64,000 nt of DNA. Origin: Szabonella alba (GTDB lineage: Bacteria > Pseudomonadota > Alphaproteobacteria > Rhodobacterales > Rhodobacteraceae). The translations under genes were made by a program, and so were the position numbers. Position 1 is the stretch's first letter; every line of letters starts with the position of its first letter. Positions 1 to 8,189 of this stretch are shown one piece after another. Under the pieces are notes generated by a model, which had not been told where the DNA came from, did no database searches, and worked only from the letters and a program-made list of their open reading frames with translations. The stretch covers positions 1-64,000 of the forward strand of contig NZ_JAESVN010000011.1 of the NCBI RefSeq assembly GCF_016765775.1. Reading direction: 5' to 3'.

Positions 1-848
1 TTGCCGCCGCATCGATCACCGGCAGGTCATTCGTGCCCGTCACCGTCACAACCAGATCGGCCACCGCCGTGCCGCCCTGACCATCCGAGACCGTATAGGT
101 GAACACCTCCTGCGCCGTCTGACCCAAAGCCAGCCCTTCGGTTGCGCCCCGGCCATTGTCCAGCACATAGGTCCAGACACCATCAGACCCCAGGGTCAGA
201 TCGCCATGCACACCCACGAGAACATCGCCCGGCGCGGCAGACCCGCCCCCCGCCAGCGCAACACCCGTCACAACAAGCGTGCCGCCATCAATATCGCTGT
301 CATTCGTCAGCACATTCCCCGAGGCCTGCGCAACACCCGGATCACCCGCATTGCCCCCCGCCTGAACACCCGCCTCCCGAACCGAACCCGCGTCGTCCGT
401 CGCAACAGGTGGGTTGTTCCCGCCATCATCACCGCCCCCGCCTGCGATCAGCGCGCCGCCGCCCGCAAGGCCGGCCAGCAGACCCGGACCAAAGAAGCCG
501 AATGCCCCCGGAACCGCTCCGGGTTCGATCTCGGCGATCTGGAACCCCTGCCAGGGCTGGGTATACTGGCCCCACCACATGACCTCATTCCCATCGACGA
601 AAACGATGTCGTTGCGGGCGTCATCGGGACCAGTGACGAAGAAATTGACGATGGTGATCCGACTGCCATCGGCGAGGACCAGCACCAGATCGAGGCCAAC
701 CCGGTCATAGCGCAGAACCGCCTCGGGCCCGACGGGCAGGGTCACGACGCTTGGCCCTTCCAGAATGATCCGCTCGGGAAGCACGCCTTCTTGCGCGAGT
801 TGCGTCACCTGACCGTTTTCCTTGAGGGTAAGCATGCTGTTCGTCATA
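1..848 (-). CDS. BapA-prefix / VCBS-type surface adhesin, N-terminal part (cut by window edge)
   Basis: Reading leftwards from ATG at 846-848, the frame stays open to base 1, giving about 282 residues with no stop. Residues 1-110 (MTNSMLTLKENGQV...) resemble the BapA-type N-terminal prefix: an acidic beta-rich domain in which a phrase like 'GDEVMWWGQY' is followed by a Gly/Ala-rich hydrophobic stretch (GPGLLAGLAGGGALIAGGGG, about 122-141). The rest looks like VCBS/cadherin-like repeats (NDSDIDGGTLVVTG, DLTLGSDGVWTYVLDN, VFTYTVSDGQGGTA). The family is secreted by type I systems and acts in biofilm formation or adhesion. The repeat count, RTX tail and secretion genes lie outside the window. The start is supported by an AGG tract shortly upstream and by the match to the prefix N-terminus. 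Family assignment is good; the exact function is inferred. Confidence 0.8.
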
Positions 849-1272
849 GATCTACCTGTCGTTGAATTCAGCCAGTGGCATGGAGGGAGGACGGGGAAAC
901 GCGGCATTCTGTCGGGCACGAAGGCGCCGTTTCAGGACTCGTGAAACGGCAATCCGCGGCAGCGGCCCTGTTCGTTTCGAAACCCATCGGATCTGCCCCA
1001 CACCATTCTGATTTCGCGCCGCCGGAACCAACCGGGATCGAGGCGAAACCCCCCAGCTTCTTAAATCCTTAAAAGTGCAGCGATATGCAATAGGCGCATG
1101 ACACTTTCTGGTTCCGTACCGTAACCAGAGAGCGACAGAATGGCGTCACACCGGCCCTGAACAGCGCAGGGCCATGGACCGGATACGGAAAACGGGATCG
1201 GTCCCGGACGGGGTGAGCGGCCCTTGGCGGGGGTCTTTCCGGTGCGGTCGGGCCGCAGCGGAAAATGCCTGT
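849..1272. other. Intergenic region upstream of the adhesin, with an imperfect dyad
   Basis: No convincing gene is seen in these 424 bases. They should hold the adhesin promoter on the minus strand and the 3' end of the DUF1398 transcript. A 21-base imperfect dyad, CTGGTT-N9-AACCAG, lies at 1108-1128, about 260 bases upstream of the adhesin start. It could be a regulator site; no known box was matched. Confidence 0.4.
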
Positions 1273-1674
1273 TCAGGACGGGAAATGTTCCACATGGGTT
1301 TCGGCGCTGCGGCCGAAATACAGGACGCGACGCCCCGGGAAGGACACGAGATAGCCCGCGCAGCCCGCCTGGGCGGCGCGTTGCGAAAAGGCGGCATAGC
1401 TGTAATCGGGCGCCCCGGACTGCGCCCAGCGGACCAGCCCTTCGATGGCGACAGGATCGAAGCGTTCCGCGACATTTTGTCCCGGGCCGATCATCGCGTG
1501 GGTCGTGGCCTCACCCGATGGCAGGAAGAAGGTCTGCAGGTTCTGCCGGTAATCGACGCTGTAACCTTCAAACCCCGCCGCGATCAGGCGGCCGAGGATC
1601 TGGGGAAAGCCGAGACTGCCATCATGGGCTGCCTGCAGGCAGGTTTCGGCAAGGGCGATCTGGTCTGCATCCAT
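1273..1674 (-). CDS. DUF1398 family protein
   Basis: About 133 residues starting MDADQIALAETCLQ. The start at 1674 is chosen because AAAGGA lies 6-7 bases upstream; an in-frame ATG 15 bases further out lacks a Shine-Dalgarno site. The sequence matches DUF1398 (YbcV/YcgX-like): an N-terminal helical part, then GFEGYSVDYRQNLQTFFLPSGE, and a C-terminal SFPGRRVLYFGRSAETHVEHF. The family is small, cytoplasmic and of unknown biochemical role. It lies 24 bases downstream of the marR-type gene on the same strand, so the two are probably co-transcribed and DUF1398 may be part of the MarR regulon. Confidence 0.75.
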   Translation of the reverse strand: MDADQIALAETCLQAAHDGSLGFPQILGRLIAAGFEGYSVDYRQNLQTFFLPSGEATTHAMIGPGQNVAERFDPVAIEGLVRWAQSGAPDYSYAAFSQRAAQAGCAGYLVSFPGRRVLYFGRSAETHVEHFPS

Positions 1675-1698
1675 GGCGGGTCCTTTCATGGCTGGGGG

Positions 1699-2154
1699 TC
1701 AATCCAGCGGCGCGGCGGTCAGCCCATGCGCCGCCGCAAGGCTTTGCAGGATCCCGGCCAGCGCAAGGCGGTCTGCTGCGGAAAGCGGCGCAAGGAATGC
1801 CGCGTCATTCGCATCGGCCAGTGCTGCCAGTCGCGGCACAAGCGCCCGGGCCGCCGTGGTCAGCGACAGGATCTGGCCGCGTCCGGCAGCACCCTGCCGC
1901 AGGATCAGGCCCTTGGCCTCTACCCGGTCGGCCAGTTTGGAAATCGCCCCGCGCGTCATGCCCATCCGGTCGGCCAGCACCGTCGGCGCCATGCCTTCAC
2001 TGTCAAAAAGCGCGCGCAGGAAAACCCATTCGGCAACCGTTACGCCCTCGGCCTCAACCCTGCGGGCAAAGCCATGCGAGACAGCATTCGAAACCATCCG
2101 CAGCCAATAGCCCAGATGGTCGGTGAGATCAGAGGGGGATGCGGTTGCGCTCAT
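1699..2154 (-). CDS. MarR family transcriptional regulator
   Basis: 151 residues, the usual MarR length. A winged helix-turn-helix is readable at about 40-100 (VTVAEWVFLRALF, GMAPTVLADRMGMTRGAISKLADRVEAKGLI), followed by the wing RQGAAGRGQILSLT and a C-terminal dimerisation helix. MarR proteins are dimeric ligand-responsive repressors, usually autoregulatory. It follows the threonine aldolase gene on the same strand but has its own promoter in the 48-base gap, flanked by short inverted ACTAG/CTAGT arms, which suggests autorepression. The ligand is unknown. The gene downstream is DUF1398. Confidence 0.9.
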   Translation of the reverse strand: MSATASPSDLTDHLGYWLRMVSNAVSHGFARRVEAEGVTVAEWVFLRALFDSEGMAPTVLADRMGMTRGAISKLADRVEAKGLILRQGAAGRGQILSLTTAARALVPRLAALADANDAAFLAPLSAADRLALAGILQSLAAAHGLTAAPLD

Positions 2155-2164
2155 GTTGACCCGA

Positions 2165-2193
2165 AAACTAGCCTACGCAAGTTTCCTAGTCAA
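2165..2193 (-). promoter_or_regulatory. Promoter and possible autoregulatory operator of the marR-type gene
   Basis: On the minus strand TTGACT (2188-2193) and TAGTTT (2165-2170) are separated by exactly 17 bases. ACTAG overlaps the -35 and CTAGT overlaps the -10, forming inverted half-sites across the core promoter. The whole element lies between the aldolase stop and the regulator start. Basis: seen in sequence; the operator role is inferred. Confidence 0.5.
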
Positions 2194-2202
2194 CAAAACT
2201 GC

Positions 2203-3228
2203 TTACGCGGCCTTCTGCTGCAGAAAATCCGCGCAGGCATCAATCGCGGCCGTGATCCCGGCATCGCCGATGTCGAGATGGGTAACCCATCGCAGGGTGC
2301 CATAGCGCCCTGAAACCGCGATGCCCCGTTCCGCCAGAAAGGCCAGAAGGGCCGCTGTATCGACGCCTTGGGGCGACATGAAGACCATATTCGTCTGCGC
2401 TTCCCGCACGCCAAGCCGGGGAAAGGCGCGCAGCCCCTCGGCCAGCCTTGCTGCGCGGTCATGGTCATCGGCCAGACGCGCGACATGATGATCCAGCGCA
2501 TGGATCGCAGCAGCGGCCAGAACCCCGGTCTGGCGCATGCCGCCGCCCAGCATCTTGCGCAGCCGCCGCGCGCGTTCGATCAGGTCACGACTGCCCAGCA
2601 GCAACGATCCAATCGGCGCGCCCAGCCCTTTGGACAGGCAGATCGACAGGCTGTCGAAGGGGGCGGCCAGATCGGCGGGATCGGTCTGCGAGGCGACAGC
2701 GGCGTTGAACAGCCGCGCGCCGTCCAGATGGGTCGCAAGCCCGTGCTGACGCGCCAGCGCGGTGGCCTCGGCGACATAGGCGGCGGGCAGCACCCGGCCA
2801 TTGAAGGTGTTTTCAAGCGCCAGCAACCGGCTGCGGGCAAAATGGAAATCATCGGGCTTGATCGCGGCGCGGATCGCGTCCAGCGCGATGGTGCCATCGG
2901 CTTCGTTCGGCAGGGGTTGCGGCTGAATCGAGCCCAGAACGGCGGCCCCGCCCGCCTCATTCACATAGGTATGGGCCTGCTGGCCGACGATATATTCATC
3001 GCCACGACCGCAATGCGCCATCAGCCCGGCCAGATTGGACTGCGTGCCGGTCGGAAAGAACAGGCCCGCCTCCTTGCCCAGCCTTTCGCTTGCCATCGCT
3101 TCAAGCCGTTTCGTCGTCGGGCAGTCGTCATAGACCGCATCGCCCAGATCAGCCGCGACCATCGCGGCCTTCATCGCCTTGCCAGGCCGGGTGACGGTGT
3201 CCGAGCGGAAATCATGGAGGGGGGGCAT
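2203..3228 (-). CDS. ltaE: Low-specificity L-threonine aldolase
   Basis: 341 residues of the PLP fold-type I beta-eliminating lyase family. It cleaves L-threonine/allo-threonine, and usually other beta-hydroxy amino acids, to glycine and an aldehyde. Visible family landmarks are FRSDTVTRPGKAMKAAM at the N-terminus, HLDGARLFNAAVA (PLP-contacting Asp/Arg), and SICLSKGLGAPIGS with the Schiff-base lysine. The start at 3228 is chosen because an AAAAGG tract lies about 10 bases upstream; an ATG 24 bases earlier has none. It is 130 bases downstream of the aspartase-like gene in the importer operon, so a role in breaking down imported amino acids is likely. Confidence 0.9.
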   Translation of the reverse strand: MPPLHDFRSDTVTRPGKAMKAAMVAADLGDAVYDDCPTTKRLEAMASERLGKEAGLFFPTGTQSNLAGLMAHCGRGDEYIVGQQAHTYVNEAGGAAVLGSIQPQPLPNEADGTIALDAIRAAIKPDDFHFARSRLLALENTFNGRVLPAAYVAEATALARQHGLATHLDGARLFNAAVASQTDPADLAAPFDSLSICLSKGLGAPIGSLLLGSRDLIERARRLRKMLGGGMRQTGVLAAAAIHALDHHVARLADDHDRAARLAEGLRAFPRLGVREAQTNMVFMSPQGVDTAALLAFLAERGIAVSGRYGTLRWVTHLDIGDAGITAAIDACADFLQQKAA

Positions 3229-3309
3229 GAGAATTTGCCTTTTGTGGTTCAAAGGGAAGGGCCGGACCGCAGCGCAGGGCCCGGGCCGGATGCGGGGCGC
3301 ATGGAACGT

Positions 3310-3323
3310 CCGGGCGCGCCCGG
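3310..3323. repeat. GC-rich perfect palindrome in the aspA-like/ltaE gap
   Basis: A 14-base perfect palindrome, CCGGGCGCGCCCGG, sits in the 130-base gap between the lyase stop and the aldolase start. It may reduce read-through or stabilise an mRNA end. No T-run follows it. Confidence 0.35.
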
Positions 3324-3358
3324 TGTCAATGCCGGATCGCGCCCTGCCGCCTGTCGGC

Positions 3359-4732
3359 CTATCCCGCAGCGGTCGCCAGAACCTCCCGCAGTTCCGCCTC
3401 GGAAATCAGCCCTTCCTGAACGGCGAGGGCGGCAAGGGGCATCTGCATCGCCTGCGCCTGCTTGACCAGTTTCGACAGCCGCGCATAGCCCAGTTGCCGC
3501 AGGAAAACGGTCGAGACCGCAAAGGAGGCGGCAAGGTTCTGATAGGACCGGCCGGCATCAACGGTCAGGCCGCTGATGCAGCGTTCGGCAAACAGGATGT
3601 ATCCTTTCGTCATCAACTCGATGCTGTCAAACAGGGCCTCAGCCATCACGGGTTCAAAATGGTTGATCTCCATTTGCCCGGCCTGCGCGGCCAGGGCGAC
3701 CGTGGCATCACGACCATGAACGGCAAAGGCGATCTGCTGCACGCTCATGCACATGACCGGGTTGACCTTGCCTGCCATGATCGAGGATCCGGGCTGAACG
3801 GCGGGCAGGATGACCTCCCCCAGACCCGAGGCTCCATCGCTGCCAAGGATCACCAGATCGGCGGCAATTCTGGACACGACAGAGGACAAGTTGCGCAGTT
3901 CAGACGACAGTCGCAGAAAGCCATCTGCCGAGGCCATGGCGTCAAAGGCATCGTCGGCGCGGGAAACCGGCATGTCAAAGGCCTGCGACAGCGCCGGGGC
4001 AATCGTCGCATCATAGCCCGGTGCGGCCCCAAGACCCGTGCCAATGGCCGTGCCGCCCATGGGCACGACGCGCAGGCCGTCGCAGGCCGATTGCAGCGCC
4101 CCGGTGGCGCGGCGGATGCCGGCAGCATGGCCGCCGAACAACTGGCCATAGGTCATCGGCTGGGCGGCCTGCATACAGGTGCGGCCCACGCGCAGGGTAT
4201 CGCGGAATTCCGTGGCCTTGGTCTCAAAGGCGCTTGCCAGATGCCCGGCCGCGACGATCAGCGGCCCCGAGGCCAGAATACAGGCCAGTTTGACGGCGGT
4301 AGGCACCACATCATTGGTCGACTGGCCCAGATTGACATGATCGTTCGGGTGCACATTGGCATAGCTGCCCAATGCGTCGCCCAGCAGCTGCCCGGCCCGG
4401 TTGGCGATCACCTCATTCATGTTCATGTTGAGCGAGGTGCCGCCCGATCCTTCGGCCAGGGGAACAGGAAACTGGTCGTGATAGGCACCCGACGCAATTT
4501 CATCGCAGGCCTGACAGATCGCATCGGCAATCTGCGGCGGCAGGGCGCCCACCGCCTGATTGGCCCTGGCGGCGGCCTGCTTGACCCGGGCCATAGCCGT
4601 CACAAAGACCGGAAAGGCGGCCATGCTGCGGCCAAGGCCAGCAAAGTTCCGGGCGCCGCGCAGGGCGTTCGCGCCATAAAGCGCATCGGAGGGCAGGCTG
4701 ACGCTGCCAAGACTGTCTTGTTCGGAACGCAT
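3359..4732 (-). CDS. Aspartate ammonia-lyase family protein (aspartase/fumarase superfamily)
   Basis: 457 residues, the normal length for aspartase. Superfamily signatures are visible: the N-terminal LPSDALYGANALRGARNF, the substrate-binding region GGTSLNMNMNEVIANRA and HPNDHVNLGQSTNDVVPTA, the TCMQAAQPMTYGQ histidine-loop equivalent (Q in place of the usual H-containing phrase), and the catalytic loop PGSSIMAGKVNPVMCM. Aspartase deaminates L-aspartate to fumarate. It lies 9 bases after the ABC ATPase gene in the same operon, which argues that the importer delivers an amino acid this lyase consumes. Fumarase or another amino-acid lyase of the superfamily is possible; the context favours an amino-acid substrate. 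Confidence 0.82.
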   Translation of the reverse strand: MRSEQDSLGSVSLPSDALYGANALRGARNFAGLGRSMAAFPVFVTAMARVKQAAARANQAVGALPPQIADAICQACDEIASGAYHDQFPVPLAEGSGGTSLNMNMNEVIANRAGQLLGDALGSYANVHPNDHVNLGQSTNDVVPTAVKLACILASGPLIVAAGHLASAFETKATEFRDTLRVGRTCMQAAQPMTYGQLFGGHAAGIRRATGALQSACDGLRVVPMGGTAIGTGLGAAPGYDATIAPALSQAFDMPVSRADDAFDAMASADGFLRLSSELRNLSSVVSRIAADLVILGSDGASGLGEVILPAVQPGSSIMAGKVNPVMCMSVQQIAFAVHGRDATVALAAQAGQMEINHFEPVMAEALFDSIELMTKGYILFAERCISGLTVDAGRSYQNLAASFAVSTVFLRQLGYARLSKLVKQAQAMQMPLAALAVQEGLISEAELREVLATAAG

Positions 4733-4741
4733 GGGGATGCC

Positions 4742-5488
4742 TTACAGGATCTGGCTCAGGAATTGTTTGGTGCGCGGGTCTTTGGCATCGTCGAAAAAGC
4801 TCTGCGGCGGCCCGTATTCGACGATCACGCCCCTGTCGGTGAAATAGACGCGATCCGCGATTTCACGGGCAAAGCCCATTTCATGGGTGACAAGGATGCA
4901 GGTCATCCCCTCGGCGGCCAGATCCTTGATGGTGACCAGCACCTCCTTGACCGTTTCCGGATCAAGCGCCGCGGTCACCTCGTCAAACAGCATCACATCC
5001 GGGTTCATCGCCAGCGAGCGGGCAATCGCGACCCGCTGTTGCTGCCCGCCCGACAATTCACCCGGATAGGCGTCTTCCTTGCCTTCAAGCCGCACCTTTT
5101 TCATCAGCGCACGGGCGCGGATCTCAACCTCGGCACGGTTCTGTTTCAGCACCTTGATCGGGGCCATCATGACGTTTTCCAGCGCGGTCTTGTGGGGGAA
5201 AAGGTTGTATTGCTGGAACACCATTCCGACCTTCTTGCGCAGCGCCAGCAGATCCAGTTTCGGATCCCGCAATTCCTGCCCTTCGACGGTGATAGACCCG
5301 CCCTGAATATCGTTCAGCGCGTTGATGCAGCGGATCAGCGTCGATTTGCCCGAACCCGACGGCCCGATGATGCAGACGACTTCGCCCTTCATCACATCCA
5401 TGCTGATGCCGCGCAGCACCTCGGTCTGGCCAAAGGATTTATGCACGTTCTTCAGCGAAATGATTGGTTGATCGGGTGTCCAGGGCAT
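4742..5488 (-). CDS. Polar amino acid ABC transporter ATP-binding protein
   Basis: 248 residues, typical of GlnQ/HisP-type ATPases. Walker A is GPSGSGKS (about 42-49), the Q-loop is [11 protein letters not shown], the ABC signature is LSGGQQQR, Walker B is [14 protein letters not shown], and the H-loop is [17 protein letters not shown]. It energises import through the two permeases encoded just upstream (14 bases away). The operon order is binding protein, permease, permease, ATPase, then the aspartase-like lyase and the aldolase. Confidence 0.95.
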   Translation of the reverse strand: MPWTPDQPIISLKNVHKSFGQTEVLRGISMDVMKGEVVCIIGPSGSGKSTLIRCINALNDIQGGSITVEGQELRDPKLDLLALRKKVGMVFQQYNLFPHKTALENVMMAPIKVLKQNRAEVEIRARALMKKVRLEGKEDAYPGELSGGQQQRVAIARSLAMNPDVMLFDEVTAALDPETVKEVLVTIKDLAAEGMTCILVTHEMGFAREIADRVYFTDRGVIVEYGPPQSFFDDAKDPRTKQFLSQIL

Positions 5489-5502
5489 TGACCCGTTCTC
5501 CT

Positions 5503-6375
5503 TCAGAGTTTGACGGAATAGCGGCGTTCAAGACGGCCGGTCAGGGTGCTGATCGGGTAGCAGTAGAGGAAGAACCAGCACAGGATATAAAGATACATCG
5601 GGATCAGCAGATCGACGCGGCTTTCGGCGCTCAGCGCGGCGCGTGTCAGGCTCATCACCTCATTGACGCCGACGATCGACACCAGCGGTGTGGCCATCGT
5701 CAGAACGGCATAAAGGTTCATCCAAGGCGGCAGCACCCGCTTGATCGTCTGCGGCAGGATGATGTCACGCATGGTCTGGAACCGGGTAAAGCCCAGCGAT
5801 TGCGCGGATTCCCATTGTCCGGAGGGGATCGAGTTGATCGCGCCGCGCATGTATTCGGACATGTAGGCCATCACCGGCAGCGACAGGCCGATCACGGCCT
5901 TGATCCAGCCCGGAAACGGGACCGACATGCCGAATAGCGTAATCTTGAACGGGATCAGCAAGATGCAATAGAACAGCAGCACCAGCCAAGGCGAGTTCCG
6001 GAAGAACTGGGTCACGATCCAGGCCAGACGGCGGATCATGGACCGGGGCGAGACCTGCAGGACCCCCAGCCCCACCCCAAGCACGGTGCCGATGGCCATC
6101 GCCATGATCGAGATCAGGACGTTGAATCCGAAGGCCTTTGCGATTGACGGCGTCCATTCGAACAGGATGGTCAGGATTGACCGCGCGGGTGCCGCCTCGG
6201 CCTGAGCAAAGGACGGCCCGATGGCGGTGACAAGAAAGGCGATCAGCAGGGCGCCGGCCGTCCAGACATTGAACAGCCGGTCATGCAGGGGAATGTCCGA
6301 CAGCATCAGCTTGCGGGCGGGCAGCAGCACGGGCAGATGCCCCTTGATCCGCCCGGGGTTCATGGTCTCTCGCAT
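5503..6375 (-). CDS. Polar amino acid ABC transporter permease (second subunit)
   Basis: About 290 residues of the PAAT (HisM/GlnP) family. There are several membrane segments ([84 protein letters not shown]) and the EAA loop [27 protein letters not shown]. The start at 6375 is one base past the TGA of the preceding permease and has GGGGG about 9 bases upstream, so translation is coupled. A longer in-frame start inside the upstream gene was rejected. The N-terminal extension before the first membrane segment (about 35 residues) is longer than in short GlnP types. Confidence 0.9.
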   Translation of the reverse strand: MRETMNPGRIKGHLPVLLPARKLMLSDIPLHDRLFNVWTAGALLIAFLVTAIGPSFAQAEAAPARSILTILFEWTPSIAKAFGFNVLISIMAMAIGTVLGVGLGVLQVSPRSMIRRLAWIVTQFFRNSPWLVLLFYCILLIPFKITLFGMSVPFPGWIKAVIGLSLPVMAYMSEYMRGAINSIPSGQWESAQSLGFTRFQTMRDIILPQTIKRVLPPWMNLYAVLTMATPLVSIVGVNEVMSLTRAALSAESRVDLLIPMYLYILCWFFLYCYPISTLTGRLERRYSVKL

Positions 6376-6376
6376 C

Positions 6377-7111
6377 TCAGCCCCCATATCCCGGAATGCG
6401 CAGCGCCTTTTCCCAGCGATGCAGCACCCAGACCAGAACGGCGACGATGCCGACATAGGACAGCAGCAGCACGTTCATCATCTCGCGCACATTCAGGTCT
6501 TCCGACCAGATCTGCGCTGCGACATACAAAAGCTCGGGCACCGCAATCGCGTAGACCAGCGTTGTCGTCTTGACGAGGTTCACAAGATTGGTGCCCAGCG
6601 CCGACATCGAGATGCGCAGCGCAAGGGGCAAGACGATGTAGCGATAGATCTGCAGGCGGGTATAGCCAAGCGCCTCGGCCGCCTCGATTGTCGCCTTGGG
6701 AACCGCCTCGACGCCCGAGCGGAAGATCTCGATATTCATCGCCCCCGCGAACAGCGACAGCGAAATGACGGCCCAGCCGAAATTGCTGACCAACGGCTGG
6801 GGCAAGCCGTTTTCACCGGTAATGCGCAGCACGGTACCGATCGCGAAATAGAAGAAATACAGTTGCACCAGCGGCGGGGTATTGCGGAAGAAGGCCACGA
6901 AGAAACCGACGGAAACGCGCAAGGCACGGCTCTTGGCACCCTGAATTGCGGCCCCTGCAATACCAACGATCAAAGACAGCACGATGCAGATGACCGACAG
7001 CTTGACCGTCATCCAAAGGCCGCTCAGATATCTTCCCCGGTTGTAATCGTCGCTGACGACCGACAGACTCAAAAGCCAGTCCGGTTGCAGCCAATCCAGC
7101 ACGGTTTCCAT
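6377..7111 (-). CDS. Polar amino acid ABC transporter permease (first subunit)
   Basis: 244 residues. Membrane segments are readable (VKLSVICIVLSLIVGIAG; LVQLYFFYFAIGTVL; AVISLSLFAGAMNIEIFRSG; NVLLLSYVGIVAVLVWVL) with the EAA motif VPKATIEAAEALGYTRLQIYRYIVLP. It forms a heterodimeric channel with the next gene product. A stem-loop separates it from the upstream binding-protein gene, a usual arrangement that lets the binding protein be made in excess. Confidence 0.92.
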   Translation of the reverse strand: METVLDWLQPDWLLSLSVVSDDYNRGRYLSGLWMTVKLSVICIVLSLIVGIAGAAIQGAKSRALRVSVGFFVAFFRNTPPLVQLYFFYFAIGTVLRITGENGLPQPLVSNFGWAVISLSLFAGAMNIEIFRSGVEAVPKATIEAAEALGYTRLQIYRYIVLPLALRISMSALGTNLVNLVKTTTLVYAIAVPELLYVAAQIWSEDLNVREMMNVLLLSYVGIVAVLVWVLHRWEKALRIPGYGG

Positions 7112-7130
7112 GAAGTCCCTCGCACTTCGT

Positions 7131-7162
7131 CCGGGACAGCGCCAATCAAGGCGCTGACCCGG
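7131..7162 (-). promoter_or_regulatory. Stem-loop between the binding-protein and permease genes
   Basis: An interrupted inverted repeat, CCGGG-AC-AGCGCC-aatcaa-GGCGCT-GA-CCCGG, pairs perfectly in both arms apart from a 2x2 internal loop. It lies in the 90-base gap between the binding-protein stop and the first permease start. Such elements usually stabilise or partly terminate the binding-protein mRNA. Confidence 0.6.
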
Positions 7163-7201
7163 TTTCGTTGAGTGGTGACCCGATGCCTATTTCAGCCGGG
7201 C

Positions 7202-8011
7202 TTATTTCAGCAGGTCGTGCTGTTCCTGCAGGAACGGGCTGGCGGCAATGCCGTTTTCTGCATTGCGTTCGATCAGGAAGCCCGTCTTGTGCCAGTCGGT
7301 GACGATTTCGCTCATCATCTTGCCATAGGGGGCGTCAAGCTCTTCCAGCGGCACGGCGATCGACCAGGCCTGCGGATCTTCGGTCACCAGCGGCATTTCA
7401 AAATCAGCCCATTGCGCCTCGGTCGCCAGTTGCGACTCGATCCAGGTGTTGTCGTAAAGGAAGGCGACACAGTTGCCATTGGTGAGCGCCGAGGTCGCCT
7501 CGGGGATGCCCGCGAAGGCAACAAGGGTCGGCCCGTAAAGCTGCGTCACGCGCCTGTTGTAATAGGATCCCTGCAGCGCGCAGACATCCTTGCCGCGAAG
7601 GTCTTCCCATGATTTCAGGCCCACGGCCTTGGGCGCGATCACATTCGTGCCGCCCGCATAATAATTCGGTTCGATCATGCCGACGACTTTGCGACGGTCC
7701 GGATTGTCACCCATCGTGGCGATAACCAAGTCGATCCGGCCCTGCTGCAAGAACTCCATCCGGTTCGACGCGACAACCGGAACCAGTTCCACCTCGACCC
7801 CGAGACGGCTGGCCACATCCTTGGCCAGATCAATCTCAAGCCCGGCCAGTTCGCCATCGACGGTCAGATAGCCCCAGGGTTTGTAATCCTGCTTGATGCC
7901 GACGACCAGCTTACCGGCGGCCTTGATGTCATCCAGCTTGTCGGCCTGCGCCGCACCGGCAAAGCCTGCGGTCATCGCAAGGGCGGCAAGTATTTTCACG
8001 GTCTTTTTCAT
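7202..8011 (-). CDS. Polar amino acid ABC transporter periplasmic binding protein
   Basis: 269 residues. The start at 8011 is fixed by GGGAG upstream and by a clear Sec signal peptide (MKKTVKILAALAMTAGFAGAAQA, cleavage near residue 23). The mature part is an SBP_bac_3 domain: GKLVVGIKQDYKPWGYLTVDGELAGLEIDLAKDVA, then RIDLVIATMGDNPDRRKVVGMIEPNYYAGG. These are the canonical ligand-binding segments of glutamine/glutamate/aspartate binders. The ligand is not certain from sequence; the downstream aspartase-like lyase favours an acidic or hydroxy amino acid. It is divergent from the RpiR regulator. Confidence 0.92.
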   Translation of the reverse strand: MKKTVKILAALAMTAGFAGAAQADKLDDIKAAGKLVVGIKQDYKPWGYLTVDGELAGLEIDLAKDVASRLGVEVELVPVVASNRMEFLQQGRIDLVIATMGDNPDRRKVVGMIEPNYYAGGTNVIAPKAVGLKSWEDLRGKDVCALQGSYYNRRVTQLYGPTLVAFAGIPEATSALTNGNCVAFLYDNTWIESQLATEAQWADFEMPLVTEDPQAWSIAVPLEELDAPYGKMMSEIVTDWHKTGFLIERNAENGIAASPFLQEQHDLLK

Positions 8012-8118
8012 TGGTATTCTCCCTGTTTTCAGTTGGTGACAGTCATGCCGATGGCACGTTCGGAACCTCTGCATGTCGGCCACAAGACAGAATCGCCTTT
8101 GTCGACGCGATGTTGCAG

Positions 8119-8147
8119 ATGCTACGTTCTTGTATTTTATCTTTCAA
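8119..8147 (-). promoter_or_regulatory. Candidate promoter of the amino-acid importer operon
   Basis: On the minus strand TTGAAA (8142-8147) and TAGCAT (8119-8124) are 17 bases apart, about 110 bases upstream of the binding-protein start. A possible plus-strand promoter for the RpiR gene overlaps it (TTGCAG at 8113-8118, with a T-rich -10 near 8135-8141). Shared control of both transcripts by one bound regulator is therefore plausible. Confidence 0.45.
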
Positions 8148-8189
8148 TTGCTTCGCGACCGAAATACCGTGGAATCCGACAGCATCCCG

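Noticed and set aside
1108-1128. Lux-type quorum-sensing box
   Set aside because: CTG and CAG are spaced differently from a lux box and two positions mismatch; reported only as a dyad.
3179-5491. 770-codon plus-strand frame across ltaE, the lyase and the ATPase
   Set aside because: It spans three well-supported minus-strand genes and their gaps and matches nothing recognisable.
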